This document shows, piece after piece, positions 8,626 through 16,882 of a stretch of DNA of 64,000 nt. Origin of the DNA: CBDCPI01 sp965220245 (lineage in GTDB: Bacteria > Chloroflexota > Dehalococcoidia > Lucifugimonadales > UBA3495); NCBI GenBank assembly GCA_965220245.1, contig CBDCPI010000002.1:117994-181993 (forward strand). Reading direction: 5' to 3'. The position numbers and the translations under genes were made by a program. Each line of letters begins with the position of its first letter. The stretch's first letter is position 1. The notes under the pieces were generated by a model that saw nothing but the letters and a program-made list of their open reading frames with translations, made no database searches and was not told the origin of the DNA.

Positions 8626-9792
8626 GTGACAACCGCAACACCCGAAGAAGCTCGAAGCCAAATCGTAAGCCTGGTGCGGGACTTTGTCCGCCGCGATGTG
8701 GAGCCGGTAGCCGCCCGATTGGACCAAGAGGACGAAACTCCCCACGACCTCATCGACAAGATGAAGGAGTTGGGTCTATTCGGAATCACCGTGCCCGAGG
8801 AGTACGGGGGATTGGGTCTGGACTACACCACCTTCGCCATGATCTTCGAGGAGATCAGCAAAGGCTTTATGAGCCTTAGCGGCGCCATCGGCACCCACCA
8901 CATATTGACCTACGTCCTGACCCACTACGGCACCGAGGAACAGAAGCAGCGTTTCTTGCCCGACCTAGCCTCGGGAAGAAAGCGCGGCGGCCTCGCCTTA
9001 ACCGAACCGGAAGGCGGCACTGACGTCGCCAACCTGCGGACCACTGCCGACAAGGACGGCGAAGAATACGTCATCAACGGCGCAAAGATGTTCATCACCA
9101 ACGGACGCTACGGCGACGCTTTCTGCTTGCTGGCTCGCACCGATAAGTCGGCCGAGCCCAAGCACCGGGGCATAAGCTGCTTTGTAATCGAAAAGGGCGG
9201 CCACGGTTTCAGCGTTGGCCGGGACTTGGACAAACTGGGTTACCGCGGGCTGGATACTTGCGAGCTGTTTTTCGAGGACTTTAGAATACCAGCCGAAAAT
9301 CTGGTGGGCGGCGAAGAAGGGAAAGGGTTCGGCGAGGTTATGAGCGGCCTGGAAACGGGCCGGATTAACGTGGCGGCCCGGGCGGTTGGTGTGGCCCAAG
9401 CGGCCTTCGAAGCCGCTATCCGGTACTCGCAGCAGCGGCGGACCTTTGGCGTACCGATTGCTCAACACCAAGCAATCCAGTTGAAGCTGGCGGACATGGC
9501 TACCAAAATCCAAGCGGCCCGGCTGCTGACCTATGACGCGGCAGCCAAGAAAGACCGGGGAGAAAGGGTCGACTTGGAGTCGGGGATGGCCAAACTCTTC
9601 GCCAGCGAGGTCTGCCAGGAAGTCGCCCTTGAGGCCATGCGCGTCCACGGCGGCGCCGGGTACATCAAGGACTCGCCCGTGGAACGCTACTACCGGGACG
9701 CCCCGCTGATGATTATCGGCGAGGGCACTAACGAGATCATGCGGCTGGTAATCGCCCGGCAGCTTCTGCGCCGCCCCGAGTACCAAGTTTAG
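8626..9792 (+). CDS. Acyl-CoA dehydrogenase
   Basis: This 388-residue flavoprotein catalyses alpha,beta-dehydrogenation of acyl-CoA thioesters, passing electrons to ETF. The family pattern is complete: an N-terminal helical domain, then LALTEPEGGTDVANL and the FAD-contact segment INGAKMFITNG, a middle beta domain, and the C-terminal RRTFGVPIAQHQAIQ and GGAGYIKDSPVERYYRD. The glutamate in IGEGTNEIM is at the usual catalytic-base position. The GTG start at 8626 has AGAAGGAG just upstream. It stands alone after the transposon remnants. The substrate chain length cannot be told from sequence. Confidence 0.93.
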   Translation: MTTATPEEARSQIVSLVRDFVRRDVEPVAARLDQEDETPHDLIDKMKELGLFGITVPEEYGGLGLDYTTFAMIFEEISKGFMSLSGAIGTHHILTYVLTHYGTEEQKQRFLPDLASGRKRGGLALTEPEGGTDVANLRTTADKDGEEYVINGAKMFITNGRYGDAFCLLARTDKSAEPKHRGISCFVIEKGGHGFSVGRDLDKLGYRGLDTCELFFEDFRIPAENLVGGEEGKGFGEVMSGLETGRINVAARAVGVAQAAFEAAIRYSQQRRTFGVPIAQHQAIQLKLADMATKIQAARLLTYDAAAKKDRGERVDLESGMAKLFASEVCQEVALEAMRVHGGAGYIKDSPVERYYRDAPLMIIGEGTNEIMRLVIARQLLRRPEYQV

Positions 9793-9929
9793 CCTGCGGT
9801 GAAGACCCCCTTTGTCTCGGGTGTTGACGGGTTGAAGGTAGTGCAGGTAACCGTCGCAATGATCGAGTCCGCCAAGACTGTCAGGACGGTGAAGCTCGAG
9901 CCCCTCCCGGTCTCCTGAATTTCCCAGGT

Positions 9930-10370
9930 CTAAGGTTGCCGGGCAAGTCTGTCCAACCGTCTCCGCTGGTCGTGGTTTTGAGGGACGAAAGGTCTTGGCG
10001 GACTATCGCGGAACGTCTTTAGCTCTGCCAGCAACTCTTTGACGCCGCTGATACGAAACTCGACGTCATCGCGGGACATAATGTTCTCATAGAAGTTTTG
10101 ATGCATCCGGTCGGCAGCATCGTACAGAAAGGCAAGCCGTGGGCTGTCGAACTCGGTGAAAAGCTGCATCGCCACTTCCTGCAACAGGAAATGGTTGTTA
10201 TGATTCCAACCCCTCTGCTCGGCAACAGCTTTGAGGGCGTGGGCGACGGCCCCCCAACCTTTTTCGCCAGCCTGAAGGTGGTCGCCTTTTTCCAGTTCGG
10301 CATCCGCTTGCCGAATCAGGTGTTCGCTTAATTCTACGTAGTCTTGGGGGCCGGGCAATTCATTAGTCAT
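9930..10370 (-). CDS. PaREP1-like HEPN-type protein, tandem copy 3
   Basis: This 146-residue protein has the PaREP1 signature, seen here as LEKGDHLQAGEKGWGAVAHALKAVAEQRGW near residues 25-54. It is all-helical in character and is followed by a conserved tail PFVPQNHDQRRRLDRL. PaREP1 proteins are usually placed with HEPN-like folds; their biochemical role is not settled. It is transcribed last in a set of three close paralogues separated by 14-26 bp. No toxin or nuclease residue could be assigned with confidence. Confidence 0.75.
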   Translation of the reverse strand: MTNELPGPQDYVELSEHLIRQADAELEKGDHLQAGEKGWGAVAHALKAVAEQRGWNHNNHFLLQEVAMQLFTEFDSPRLAFLYDAADRMHQNFYENIMSRDDVEFRISGVKELLAELKTFRDSPPRPFVPQNHDQRRRLDRLARQP

Positions 10371-10396
10371 GTGGCCGGCGATAATCCTCTTGAAAT

Positions 10397-10837
10397 CTAG
10401 GGTCTTCGTGTAAGCCTGTCCAACCGTCTCCGCTGATCGTGGTTTTGAGGGACGAAAGGTATTGTCGAGCTGTTCCTTATCACCTCCAATTCTGTCAGCA
10501 ATTCCTTAACGAAGCTAATGTTAGTCTCCACCTCATCCCGGGCCATGATGTTCTCGTAAAAATTCTGATGCATCCTATCAGCGGTATAGTAAAGGGGCCT
10601 CAGTCCGGTACGGTCAAATTTGGTAAAAAGCTGCATTGCCACTTCGTGCAACAGGAAATGGTTGCTATGATTCCAACTCCGCTGCTCGGCGCTGGCTTTG
10701 AGAGCGTGGGCCACGGCTCCCCACCCCTTTTCAGCCGCCTGAAGATGGTCGCCTTTTTTCAGTTCGGCATCCGCCTGCCGGATAAAGTGCCGGCTCAACG
10801 CCGCGTAGTCGTGTGGGTCGGGCAATTCAGTAGTCAT
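10397..10837 (-). CDS. PaREP1-like HEPN-type protein, tandem copy 2
   Basis: This is the middle member of the triplet, 146 residues. It shares the opening DPHDYAALSRHFIRQADAEL, the core AAEKGWGAVAHALKASAEQRSW and the C-terminal PQNHDQRRRLDRL with its neighbours. The differences are scattered point changes, which indicates duplication followed by divergence rather than a recent error. It probably forms one transcript with the copies on either side. Confidence 0.75.
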   Translation of the reverse strand: MTTELPDPHDYAALSRHFIRQADAELKKGDHLQAAEKGWGAVAHALKASAEQRSWNHSNHFLLHEVAMQLFTKFDRTGLRPLYYTADRMHQNFYENIMARDEVETNISFVKELLTELEVIRNSSTIPFVPQNHDQRRRLDRLTRRP

Positions 10838-10851
10838 TTTGGCACAGGTTG

Positions 10852-11292
10852 CTAAGGTTGCCGGGTAAGTCTGTCCAACCGTCTCCGCTGGTCGTGGTTT
10901 TGGGGTATGAAAGGTCTTGGCGGGCTGTTCCTTATCACTTCCAGTTGTTCCGAAAAGGTCTTGGCCCGGTTGATTCGGCGTTCTACCTCATCCCGCCTCA
11001 TGTAGCATCCGTAGAAATTCTGGTGCAACCTTTCCGCGGAATCATACATATCCATCAGGTCGGCACGGTCGAACTCTGCGGAAAGCTGAAAAGCTGCTTC
11101 GTGCAACAGAAAATGGTTGTCGTGGTTCCAACCCCTCTGTTCGGCGACGGCCTTTATGGCGTGGGCAACCGCGCCCCAACCTTTTTCTGCTGCCTGGTAG
11201 TGGTCGCCCTTTTCCAGTTCGGCGTCCGTCTGCCGAATGAGATGTTGGCTCAGAGCCACGTAGTCGTAGGCGTCCGGCAATATGGTAGTCAT
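10852..11292 (-). CDS. PaREP1-like HEPN-type protein, tandem copy 1
   Basis: This is the first-transcribed member of the triplet. I place the start at the ATG at 11292 because this gives MTTILPDAYDYVALSQHL, aligned with the paralogues; a GTG 15 bases upstream (11307) is also in frame. The core LEKGDHYQAAEKGWGAVAHAIKAVAEQRGW and the tail PFIPQNHDQRRRLDRL are conserved. Residues around YENIM in the other copies read YGCYM here. The function is unknown beyond the family assignment. Confidence 0.74.
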   Translation of the reverse strand: MTTILPDAYDYVALSQHLIRQTDAELEKGDHYQAAEKGWGAVAHAIKAVAEQRGWNHDNHFLLHEAAFQLSAEFDRADLMDMYDSAERLHQNFYGCYMRRDEVERRINRAKTFSEQLEVIRNSPPRPFIPQNHDQRRRLDRLTRQP

Positions 11293-11326
11293 CCGGCTAG
11301 CGGACACATCCCTTCTGAGATCAGCC

Positions 11327-12043
11327 CTACCCCTCCGCGTGCTCCGAAGCCAGCGGGTTGAAGGTCACGCGAAGCATCGGGGCATCGCTGGTGTTGCGCC
11401 ACTGGTGGAAGGTGTTGGGCGGCACCAGCACGGCGTCTCCGGCGGTTACCGGGTACTCCGTGCCCTCGCAGGCGATTACGGCGCTGCCCTCCAGGATGTA
11501 GACCACGTGCTCCCAGGGATGGACGTGCCCTCCCTCTGCAGTATGGCTCACGCTGCCGGGGGCCATAGCGCCGTTGTAGAGCATCAGATAGTTGGGCGCG
11601 CCGTCCGCGGAGCCGATAATGCGGCTGCCTGTTTCGGAATTCAGGTCCTGGTGGTTGCGGATCATTGGCGGCTTGCCGGAGCCGGTACCGCCGTTGGTCC
11701 TGGCCCCTCCCTGCTGGGTGGCCATCAACGGATTGATCTCGATGCGCTTGATGTTGTCCTGGGCACCGTCGTTCCGGGTGTAGTGGTCCACCTCGCCCGG
11801 GATGAAGACGGCGTCGCCCGCCTTGACCGGGTAGTTGTTGCCGTCGCAGACCAGCGTGCCGGACCCTTCGATGATATAGATCTCGTGCTCCCAGGGATGG
11901 ATGTGGTGAGAACTGGTCTGGCCGGGTTGAATTTCCGAATAGGTCATGGTGCAGGTGGGCGGATTGTCCTCTAGGGTGATAAGCCGTCCCGGAGAGCCCT
12001 CCGGCGAAAATACGTCCTTCACGTTGCGTATTATTGGCTCCAA
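11327..12043 (-). CDS. Bicupin (two-domain cupin) protein
   Basis: Two cupin barrels lie in tandem over 238 residues. The first carries HHIHPWEHEIYIIEGSG and a later His in PGEVDHYTRN; the second carries GGHVHPWEHVVYILEGSA and PPNTFHQW. Each has the His-x-His, Glu and His needed to hold a metal ion. A glycine/threonine linker (GGARTNGGTGSG) joins them. Bicupins act as dioxygenases, decarboxylases or isomerases, and the substrate is not predictable here. The gene is 36 bp downstream of the enoyl-CoA hydratase gene and probably shares its transcript. Confidence 0.85.
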   Translation of the reverse strand: MEPIIRNVKDVFSPEGSPGRLITLEDNPPTCTMTYSEIQPGQTSSHHIHPWEHEIYIIEGSGTLVCDGNNYPVKAGDAVFIPGEVDHYTRNDGAQDNIKRIEINPLMATQQGGARTNGGTGSGKPPMIRNHQDLNSETGSRIIGSADGAPNYLMLYNGAMAPGSVSHTAEGGHVHPWEHVVYILEGSAVIACEGTEYPVTAGDAVLVPPNTFHQWRNTSDAPMLRVTFNPLASEHAEG

Positions 12044-12079
12044 TTCAAGTTCCTCCTAAGCAAGCAAATCGGTCTTGGG

Positions 12080-12856
12080 TTACCGTCCCTGCCACTGGGG
12101 CTTGCGTTTCTCGGCGAAAGCCTTGGGCCCCTCCTTGGAGTCCTCGGTGGTCAGCAACTGGTCGTACATGTGGTAGGTAAGAGACGAAATGTCTTGCACC
12201 GACATGTTCTGGCCCCGGTAGGCGAGCTCTTTGAAGTATTGCACCGCCAGCGGGGCGTTTTCCGCTATCTGGTTGGCCAAGCCCAGGGCCTCGGGCATTA
12301 GCTCCTCGGCGGAGACCACCTTGTTCAGGAAACCTATGTCGTAAGCCCGCTGCGCGGTGATGGGTTGAGCGGTGAACACCAACTCCAACACTGCCGACAG
12401 CGGCACCGACTTGGGGAGAATGGTGCCAAAGGGAGGCAAGAGGCTCCATTTGGTTTCGGTGATGCCCAGCTTGGCGTCCTCGGCGGCTATGCGAAGGTCA
12501 CACATTTGGGCGATGGACCAGCCCCCGGCCAAGGCGAAGCCGTTGATCGCGGCGATCAAGGGCTTCCAGGTTTGAGGCCACATGAAAGGACGGTCCGGCG
12601 ACATGCTGTGGTAAGCTCGTGCCTGCACGCCTTCGGCGTTGTCGGCGGCCCGCTCTTTCAAGTCGCGGCCAGCGCAGAAGGCCCGGCCCGCGCCGGTGAT
12701 AATGCCCACGTAGGCATCAGCATCGTCGTCGAACCGGGTAATAGCCTCTGCTAGGTCGCGCCGGAGTTGCCGGTTGATTGAATTCAAGGCGTCGGGCCGG
12801 TTCAGGGTCATAATCACCACGTTGTCTTGCTTCTCGTAAAGCACTGTCTCGGCCAT
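12080..12856 (-). CDS. Enoyl-CoA hydratase/isomerase (crotonase family)
   Basis: At 258 residues this is a full-length crotonase. The oxyanion-hole segments are visible as CAGRDLKER and the glycine-rich NGFALAGGWSIAQMCDLRIA. The second catalytic glutamate region reads KLGITETKWSL, which differs from the usual GxPEx motif, so the reaction may be isomerase-, hydratase- or lyase-like rather than standard hydration. It lies upstream of the bicupin gene on the same strand. The acyl-CoA context elsewhere in the window suggests carboxylic-acid catabolism. Confidence 0.88.
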   Translation of the reverse strand: MAETVLYEKQDNVVIMTLNRPDALNSINRQLRRDLAEAITRFDDDADAYVGIITGAGRAFCAGRDLKERAADNAEGVQARAYHSMSPDRPFMWPQTWKPLIAAINGFALAGGWSIAQMCDLRIAAEDAKLGITETKWSLLPPFGTILPKSVPLSAVLELVFTAQPITAQRAYDIGFLNKVVSAEELMPEALGLANQIAENAPLAVQYFKELAYRGQNMSVQDISSLTYHMYDQLLTTEDSKEGPKAFAEKRKPQWQGR

Positions 12857-12968
12857 AATCTTCCTTCTCTAAACTGTTTACTTTCATGCGGCCCAAACGC
12901 CATCCGGACTCGGCGAGATGGCGCGCCCGCTTCCGGACCGATTATTGCATGGGGCGCCAAGGACCTGT

Positions 12969-13304
12969 CTAGGCGTATTCGCCGAGGTGGACGCCGCCGA
13001 TGACGTGGATGTGGCCGTGGCTCTGGCTCTGCAACCCGTCGCGGCCAAAGTTGGAAAGTATCCGAAACCCGTTGGGCGCCAGCCACCAGCCCATGTCTAC
13101 CGCGACTTTGCCCAACCGGGGCATCAACCCATCACTCCACATCTCACTCTGGGCCAGGTGCTTCTTGGGCATTACCAGCAACATCAGCGGCACCCAGGTC
13201 AACCGGTTCACGATGACGATGATGTCATCGTCCAAGTAGCGGACCCTGGCCGGCGAGTGGTCGGCGACTATTTCACAGAATACGCAGTTGGATGGGTTAG
13301 TCAC
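12969..13304 (-). CDS. HIT-family nucleotide hydrolase/transferase
   Basis: The 111-residue protein has the N-terminal zinc-type pair CVFCEI and the histidine triad SHGHIHVIGG near the C-terminus. This is the layout of HINT/HIT proteins, which hydrolyse AMP- or NMP-linked substrates. Between them RLTWVPLMLLVMPKKHLAQ matches the usual central strand and helix. The length is normal. The natural substrate cannot be deduced. Confidence 0.9.
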   Translation of the reverse strand: MTNPSNCVFCEIVADHSPARVRYLDDDIIVIVNRLTWVPLMLLVMPKKHLAQSEMWSDGLMPRLGKVAVDMGWWLAPNGFRILSNFGRDGLQSQSHGHIHVIGGVHLGEYA

Positions 13305-13447
13305 CGAGTCCTCCTATTGGTCAGCCGGGCCCGCCCGGCCCGGTAGCCTAGTGAATATAAAGTTCGGCCTTTTTCTTGTCAATGTGCCGTTCCCCGCAAT
13401 CGTTTCAGCCACGATAGGCGTATGGTATTATGTTCTCGGAGGGAGCC

Positions 13448-13939
13448 ATGTTTGGATTGGGTATCTTGACCATCAGCACCTCGGGCGCCCAAGGGCAACG
13501 GGAAGACACCAGCGGTCAGGCCATCAGAGAAATTCTGGAGGGCCAAGGTTACCAGGTTGTCAGATACGAGATCGTAGCCGACGACAAAGAGGTAATCGCT
13601 GCCCGGTTGGCGGCTTGGGCCGATGCTGGCGATGTTGACCTGATTGTATCGACGGGGGGCACTGGGCTGGGCCACCGGGACGTTACTCCTGAAGCCTGCC
13701 TTTCGATTCTCGACAAAGAGGTGCCCGGACTGGCGGAGGCGATGCGGGCCAACACCCTGCAGTTCACTCCGATGGCTATGTTGAGCCGCTCGGTGGCCGG
13801 AATCCGGGGTAAGAGCCTTATCATCACCTTGCCGGGAAGCCCCCGGGGCGTCAAGGAATGTCTGGATGTGGTTAACCCGGTGCTGCCCCACGCCATGGAA
13901 TTGCTGAAAAGAGAAACAGTTAGCGAGCATCCCCGGTAG
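13448..13939 (+). CDS. MoaB/MogA-type molybdopterin adenylyltransferase
   Basis: This family adenylates molybdopterin before metal insertion. STGGTGLGHRDVTPEA and LPGSPRGVKECLD are the signature motifs. The ATG at 13448 is preferred because GGAGG lies four bases upstream; an in-frame ATG at 13430 would overlap that ribosome site. The protein is about 163 residues and intact. It is the only undamaged molybdenum-cofactor gene in the window, so another Mo enzyme may still exist elsewhere in the genome. Confidence 0.87.
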   Translation: MFGLGILTISTSGAQGQREDTSGQAIREILEGQGYQVVRYEIVADDKEVIAARLAAWADAGDVDLIVSTGGTGLGHRDVTPEACLSILDKEVPGLAEAMRANTLQFTPMAMLSRSVAGIRGKSLIITLPGSPRGVKECLDVVNPVLPHAMELLKRETVSEHPR

Positions 13940-14021
13940 GCCCGAAGCAACCGTGCCAGTGGCCCGTGGGCAAGGCCAACCGACTTGGTCTCCCAAATTC
14001 CCCCCCAAGCGAGCTTGGACA

Positions 14022-14435
14022 ATGAGTGAGCCGTTGTCTGAAAAAAACCCGGCGCCTGAGCAAGATAAAGAAAACGGGGTGGTGTATTGGCCGCGCGTTA
14101 AAGAGATACTGGACGGCCTGATGCAACGGTGGGAAGAGCGGCGGGGCCGGAGGCCGCTGCCCGGAATTCATCGCTACTATTGGGACTCCCCGGAGCAGTT
14201 GGCAAACGACGTGTTATCCGGAGTCAGGGCCATTGAGCCGGGGATCCCAGGGCGGCAGACCCAGTTTGTCCGCTCCTTGGCCCGAAGCGTGGGTACTTGG
14301 GGGCGTATGCCCCTGCGCGGCCCCTTCCTCTCCGAATCAGAGATTGACGAGATAGTGTCTTGGATTGATGGGGGAATGCCTGCGGGGCCCCCCGACCGCA
14401 GCGAGCAGGCCCCTGCCGAGACCCCTTCCGATTGA
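14022..14435 (+). CDS. Hypothetical protein with cytochrome-like C-terminal helix
   Basis: The ATG at 14022 gives 137 residues. It is acidic and polar at the start, has no signal peptide or membrane helix, and is proline- and glutamate-rich at the end. The segment LSESEIDEIVSWIDGGMP resembles the final helix of small c-type cytochrome domains, but no CxxCH haem site is present. I do not recognise the family. An in-frame ATG at 13953 would add 23 residues of poor character. A strong terminator follows. Confidence 0.55.
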   Translation: MSEPLSEKNPAPEQDKENGVVYWPRVKEILDGLMQRWEERRGRRPLPGIHRYYWDSPEQLANDVLSGVRAIEPGIPGRQTQFVRSLARSVGTWGRMPLRGPFLSESEIDEIVSWIDGGMPAGPPDRSEQAPAETPSD

Positions 14436-14490
14436 AGTCCGTATCAAAGCCGCAACGGACCTGTTGGGAACCCGTTTCCGCAAAGAAGTA

Positions 14491-14539
14491 ATCCCGCCGG
14501 AGAGGACACGCTCAAAGGGCGCACTCCGGCGGGATTTTA
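14491..14539 (+). terminator. Rho-independent terminator
   Basis: A perfect 12-bp stem ATCCCGCCGGAG / CTCCGGCGGGAT with a 21-base loop is followed by TTTAG. It ends the moaB-hypothetical transcript and also separates it from the converging NHL genes. Confidence 0.8.
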
Positions 14540-14581
14540 GTTCACCGTAGAAATGACGGTGGCGGCTCGGACCGGCGGTAT

Positions 14582-15589
14582 CTAAACCAAGACCGGGTCC
14601 TTGACCTTAGCATATACTTGGAGACGGCCCGGGAAACTCTCCAAGACTACCAAACGGCCGTGACTGTCGATTTTCACTGCGCAAGGTTGCGCGAAGGCTT
14701 TCTCAAAGCCGCGGCTGTCGTTGGCAATCGCTAGGGCCCTTTGGTGGACCATGTCCGGGTTGGACACCAATTTGTCACGGCCCCACTGGGATAGAGTGTG
14801 ATCGCCAAACATCTGGGCAACGAAGCGGCCCTCCGGGTTTAGCACTTGGACCCGGTTGTTCACCCAGTCCGCCACGTAAATGTCGCCGTCGGCGTCGACA
14901 CAAACGCTGTTGGGCCGGTTGAACTGGCCTATCCCGTCGCCAGACTGCCCAAAGGACGCCTGCCACTCACCGTCTTGGGTTAAAATCTGGACCCGGTCGT
15001 TCCGCCAGTCGGCTATATATACCAACCCATCGGGTCCGATGGAGATTCCCCACGGCAGGTTGAATTGTCCCGGCCCGCTGCCGAAACTTCCGAACTGGCC
15101 GATGTAGTCCCCGTCCAACGTAAACTTCTGGACCCGGTGGTTACTGCCATCGGTGATAAACAGCGTACCATCACTGCTGATCGCCATGCCCGCCGGGCGG
15201 TCCAACTCACCGGCCCCGGAGCCTGCCTGGCCCCACTTGCCCAGATAATCCCCGTCCTTGTTGAAGATGGAGACCCGGTTAAGCCACTCGTCGACTACGT
15301 AGACGTTGCTTTGACCGTCTAACGCGATGGAGGTGGGCCAGATAAACTGGCCGTCCCTTTCCCCGAAGGAGGCGAACTCGGTAATGTACTCTTCATTCAG
15401 GGTAACAACGCTAATCCGGACTCCGTCGGGACGGTCTTCCCGGGAGCGGTTAACGACGTAGGCGGCGTCTTCGGCCCCGATGGCCAAGTCTACCGGATGG
15501 CGAAAGCCGGTCCCGGCATACTCGTTACGGCCCACCGAGTGGCTGTAAGAGTAGGACCGTTCGGTAAGTCCAAAGAAATGAGTGCTCAT
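14582..15589 (-). CDS. NHL-repeat beta-propeller protein, copy A
   Basis: The 335-residue protein is built from about six NHL units. The repeating pattern is G-x-F/W-G-x-x-G-x-G-x-F-x-x-P-x-G/S-I/V followed by V-Y-V-A-D-x-x-N-x-R-V-Q. It has no signal peptide or membrane segment, so it is either cytoplasmic or exported by an unseen route. It opens with MSTHFFGLTERSYSYSHSVG, almost the same as the next gene. Such propellers usually bind proteins or ligands, and a specific role is not visible. Confidence 0.85.
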   Translation of the reverse strand: MSTHFFGLTERSYSYSHSVGRNEYAGTGFRHPVDLAIGAEDAAYVVNRSREDRPDGVRISVVTLNEEYITEFASFGERDGQFIWPTSIALDGQSNVYVVDEWLNRVSIFNKDGDYLGKWGQAGSGAGELDRPAGMAISSDGTLFITDGSNHRVQKFTLDGDYIGQFGSFGSGPGQFNLPWGISIGPDGLVYIADWRNDRVQILTQDGEWQASFGQSGDGIGQFNRPNSVCVDADGDIYVADWVNNRVQVLNPEGRFVAQMFGDHTLSQWGRDKLVSNPDMVHQRALAIANDSRGFEKAFAQPCAVKIDSHGRLVVLESFPGRLQVYAKVKDPVLV

Positions 15590-15616
15590 GGTGTCACCTC
15601 ACTGACCCAAAATAAG

Positions 15617-15660
15617 GTGGGCTGCCCCAATGCCACCAAAATGATGCCGAAGCAGCCCAC
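15617..15660 (-). terminator. Candidate terminator between the NHL genes
   Basis: On the minus strand GTGGGCTGC pairs with GCAGCCCAC, 9 bp with a 26-base loop, and then TTATTTT follows. It lies just past the end of NHL copy B and would limit readthrough into copy A. The long loop makes it a moderate candidate. Confidence 0.5.
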
Positions 15661-15733
15661 GCATTGCCCATTTGTAGGTCCCACATCTGGGCGGGGTAAA
15701 TTTCGCGGCCTTAACCGCCGGGTCTCATCGAGT

Positions 15734-16738
15734 TTAGACCAAGACCGGGTCCTTGACCTTGTTATAGACCTGAATCCGGCCCCGGATGTGGTCGATGATG
15801 GCTAGACGGCCTTGGCTGTCGATCTTTACCGCACAGGGGTGGGAAAGGTACTTTTCGAACCTGGTGTCGTTGGCGTAAGCCAAAGCGCGTTGGCGGATCA
15901 TGTCCGGGTTGGACAACAGCTTCTCCCTGCCCCACTGGGAAAGAGTAGCATCGCCGCGTAGCTCGGTCACGAAACGCCCGTCCTTATTCAGCACCTGCAC
16001 CCGGTTGTTGAGCCAGTCGGCAACGTAGATATCGCCGTCGTCATCGGCGCAGACGCTGTTGGGCCGGTTGAACTGGCCGATGCCATCTCCGGACTGACCG
16101 AAGGCAGCTTGCCACTCCCCATCCGAGGTGAAGACCTGGACCCGGTCATTCCGCCAGTCGGCAACATACACCAAGCCGTCATTGCCAACAGAGATGCCCC
16201 ACGGCAAGTTGAACTGGCCGGGGCCACTGCCAGCGGAGCCGAACTGGCCCAGGTAAGCGCCGTCCAAGGTGAACTTCTGTACCCGGTTGTTGACGCTGTC
16301 GGTGATGAACATAACGTCGTCGTTGCTGATGGCGATACCGGCGGGCCGGTTCATCTCGCCATCACCGGAACCTGTGCTCCCCCAACTGCGGAGGAAATCA
16401 CCGTCTTTGCTGAATACCGAAATCCGGTTCAGCCACTCGTCGGCGATGTAAACGTTATTGTCCTTGTCCAAGGTAATAGAGGTGGGCCAAGTGAACTGCC
16501 CATCGCCCTCGCCAAAGGAGCCGAAGTCGGTAATGTACTCTTCGTCCAGGGTGACCACGCTCGCGTGGACGCCGTCGGGACGGTTTTCGTAGGAGCGGTT
16601 GATCACATAGGTGGTGCCATCAGGAGTGATCGCCATGTCCACCGGGTTCCGAAACCCGGTGCCGGCGAATTCATTCCGTCCCACCGAATGGCTATAGGAG
16701 AAGGACCTCTCCGTGAGCCCAAAGAAGTGAGTGCTCAT
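15734..16738 (-). CDS. NHL-repeat beta-propeller protein, copy B
   Basis: At 334 residues this is a close paralogue of the gene at 14582-15589, colinear over the whole length with conserved blades (NRPNSVCADDDGDIYVADWLNNRVQ and similar). Both end in VYNKVKDPVLV-like tails, so the pair arose by tandem gene duplication and was not fused. It is transcribed first of the two. No transport signal was found. Its function is not known. Confidence 0.85.
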   Translation of the reverse strand: MSTHFFGLTERSFSYSHSVGRNEFAGTGFRNPVDMAITPDGTTYVINRSYENRPDGVHASVVTLDEEYITDFGSFGEGDGQFTWPTSITLDKDNNVYIADEWLNRISVFSKDGDFLRSWGSTGSGDGEMNRPAGIAISNDDVMFITDSVNNRVQKFTLDGAYLGQFGSAGSGPGQFNLPWGISVGNDGLVYVADWRNDRVQVFTSDGEWQAAFGQSGDGIGQFNRPNSVCADDDGDIYVADWLNNRVQVLNKDGRFVTELRGDATLSQWGREKLLSNPDMIRQRALAYANDTRFEKYLSHPCAVKIDSQGRLAIIDHIRGRIQVYNKVKDPVLV

Positions 16739-16819
16739 ATTTCTTACCTCGTCAACTAGGAGTCGACCTGGCTACCTCGGATAGTTTACCACCGAAGTAG
16801 CGTATGAGATTTTCGTGGG

Positions 16820-16849
16820 CCTGGCTGCGGCTTAGCCGCAGCCAGGTTT
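16820..16849 (-). terminator. Strong hairpin after the DUF1800-DUF1501 operon
   Basis: CCTGGCTGCGGC and GCCGCAGCCAGG form a perfect 12-bp stem with a three-base loop. It is 34 bp past the stop of the DUF1501 gene. A short T run follows on the plus strand, but on the operon's strand the downstream sequence is CCCACGAAAAT, so it may work as a rho-assisted or mRNA-stabilising end. Confidence 0.6.
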
Positions 16850-16882
16850 CTGCCTCTGGAATTCCTGAGCGGGGTTGGCGGC

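Noticed and set aside
8998..9786. A 262-codon minus-strand open frame
   Set aside because: It lies entirely opposite the acyl-CoA dehydrogenase gene and is a high-GC shadow.
13940..14021. A tRNA-like stretch with GC-rich arms
   Set aside because: I could not fold a cloverleaf with a CCA-type end or a T-loop consensus.
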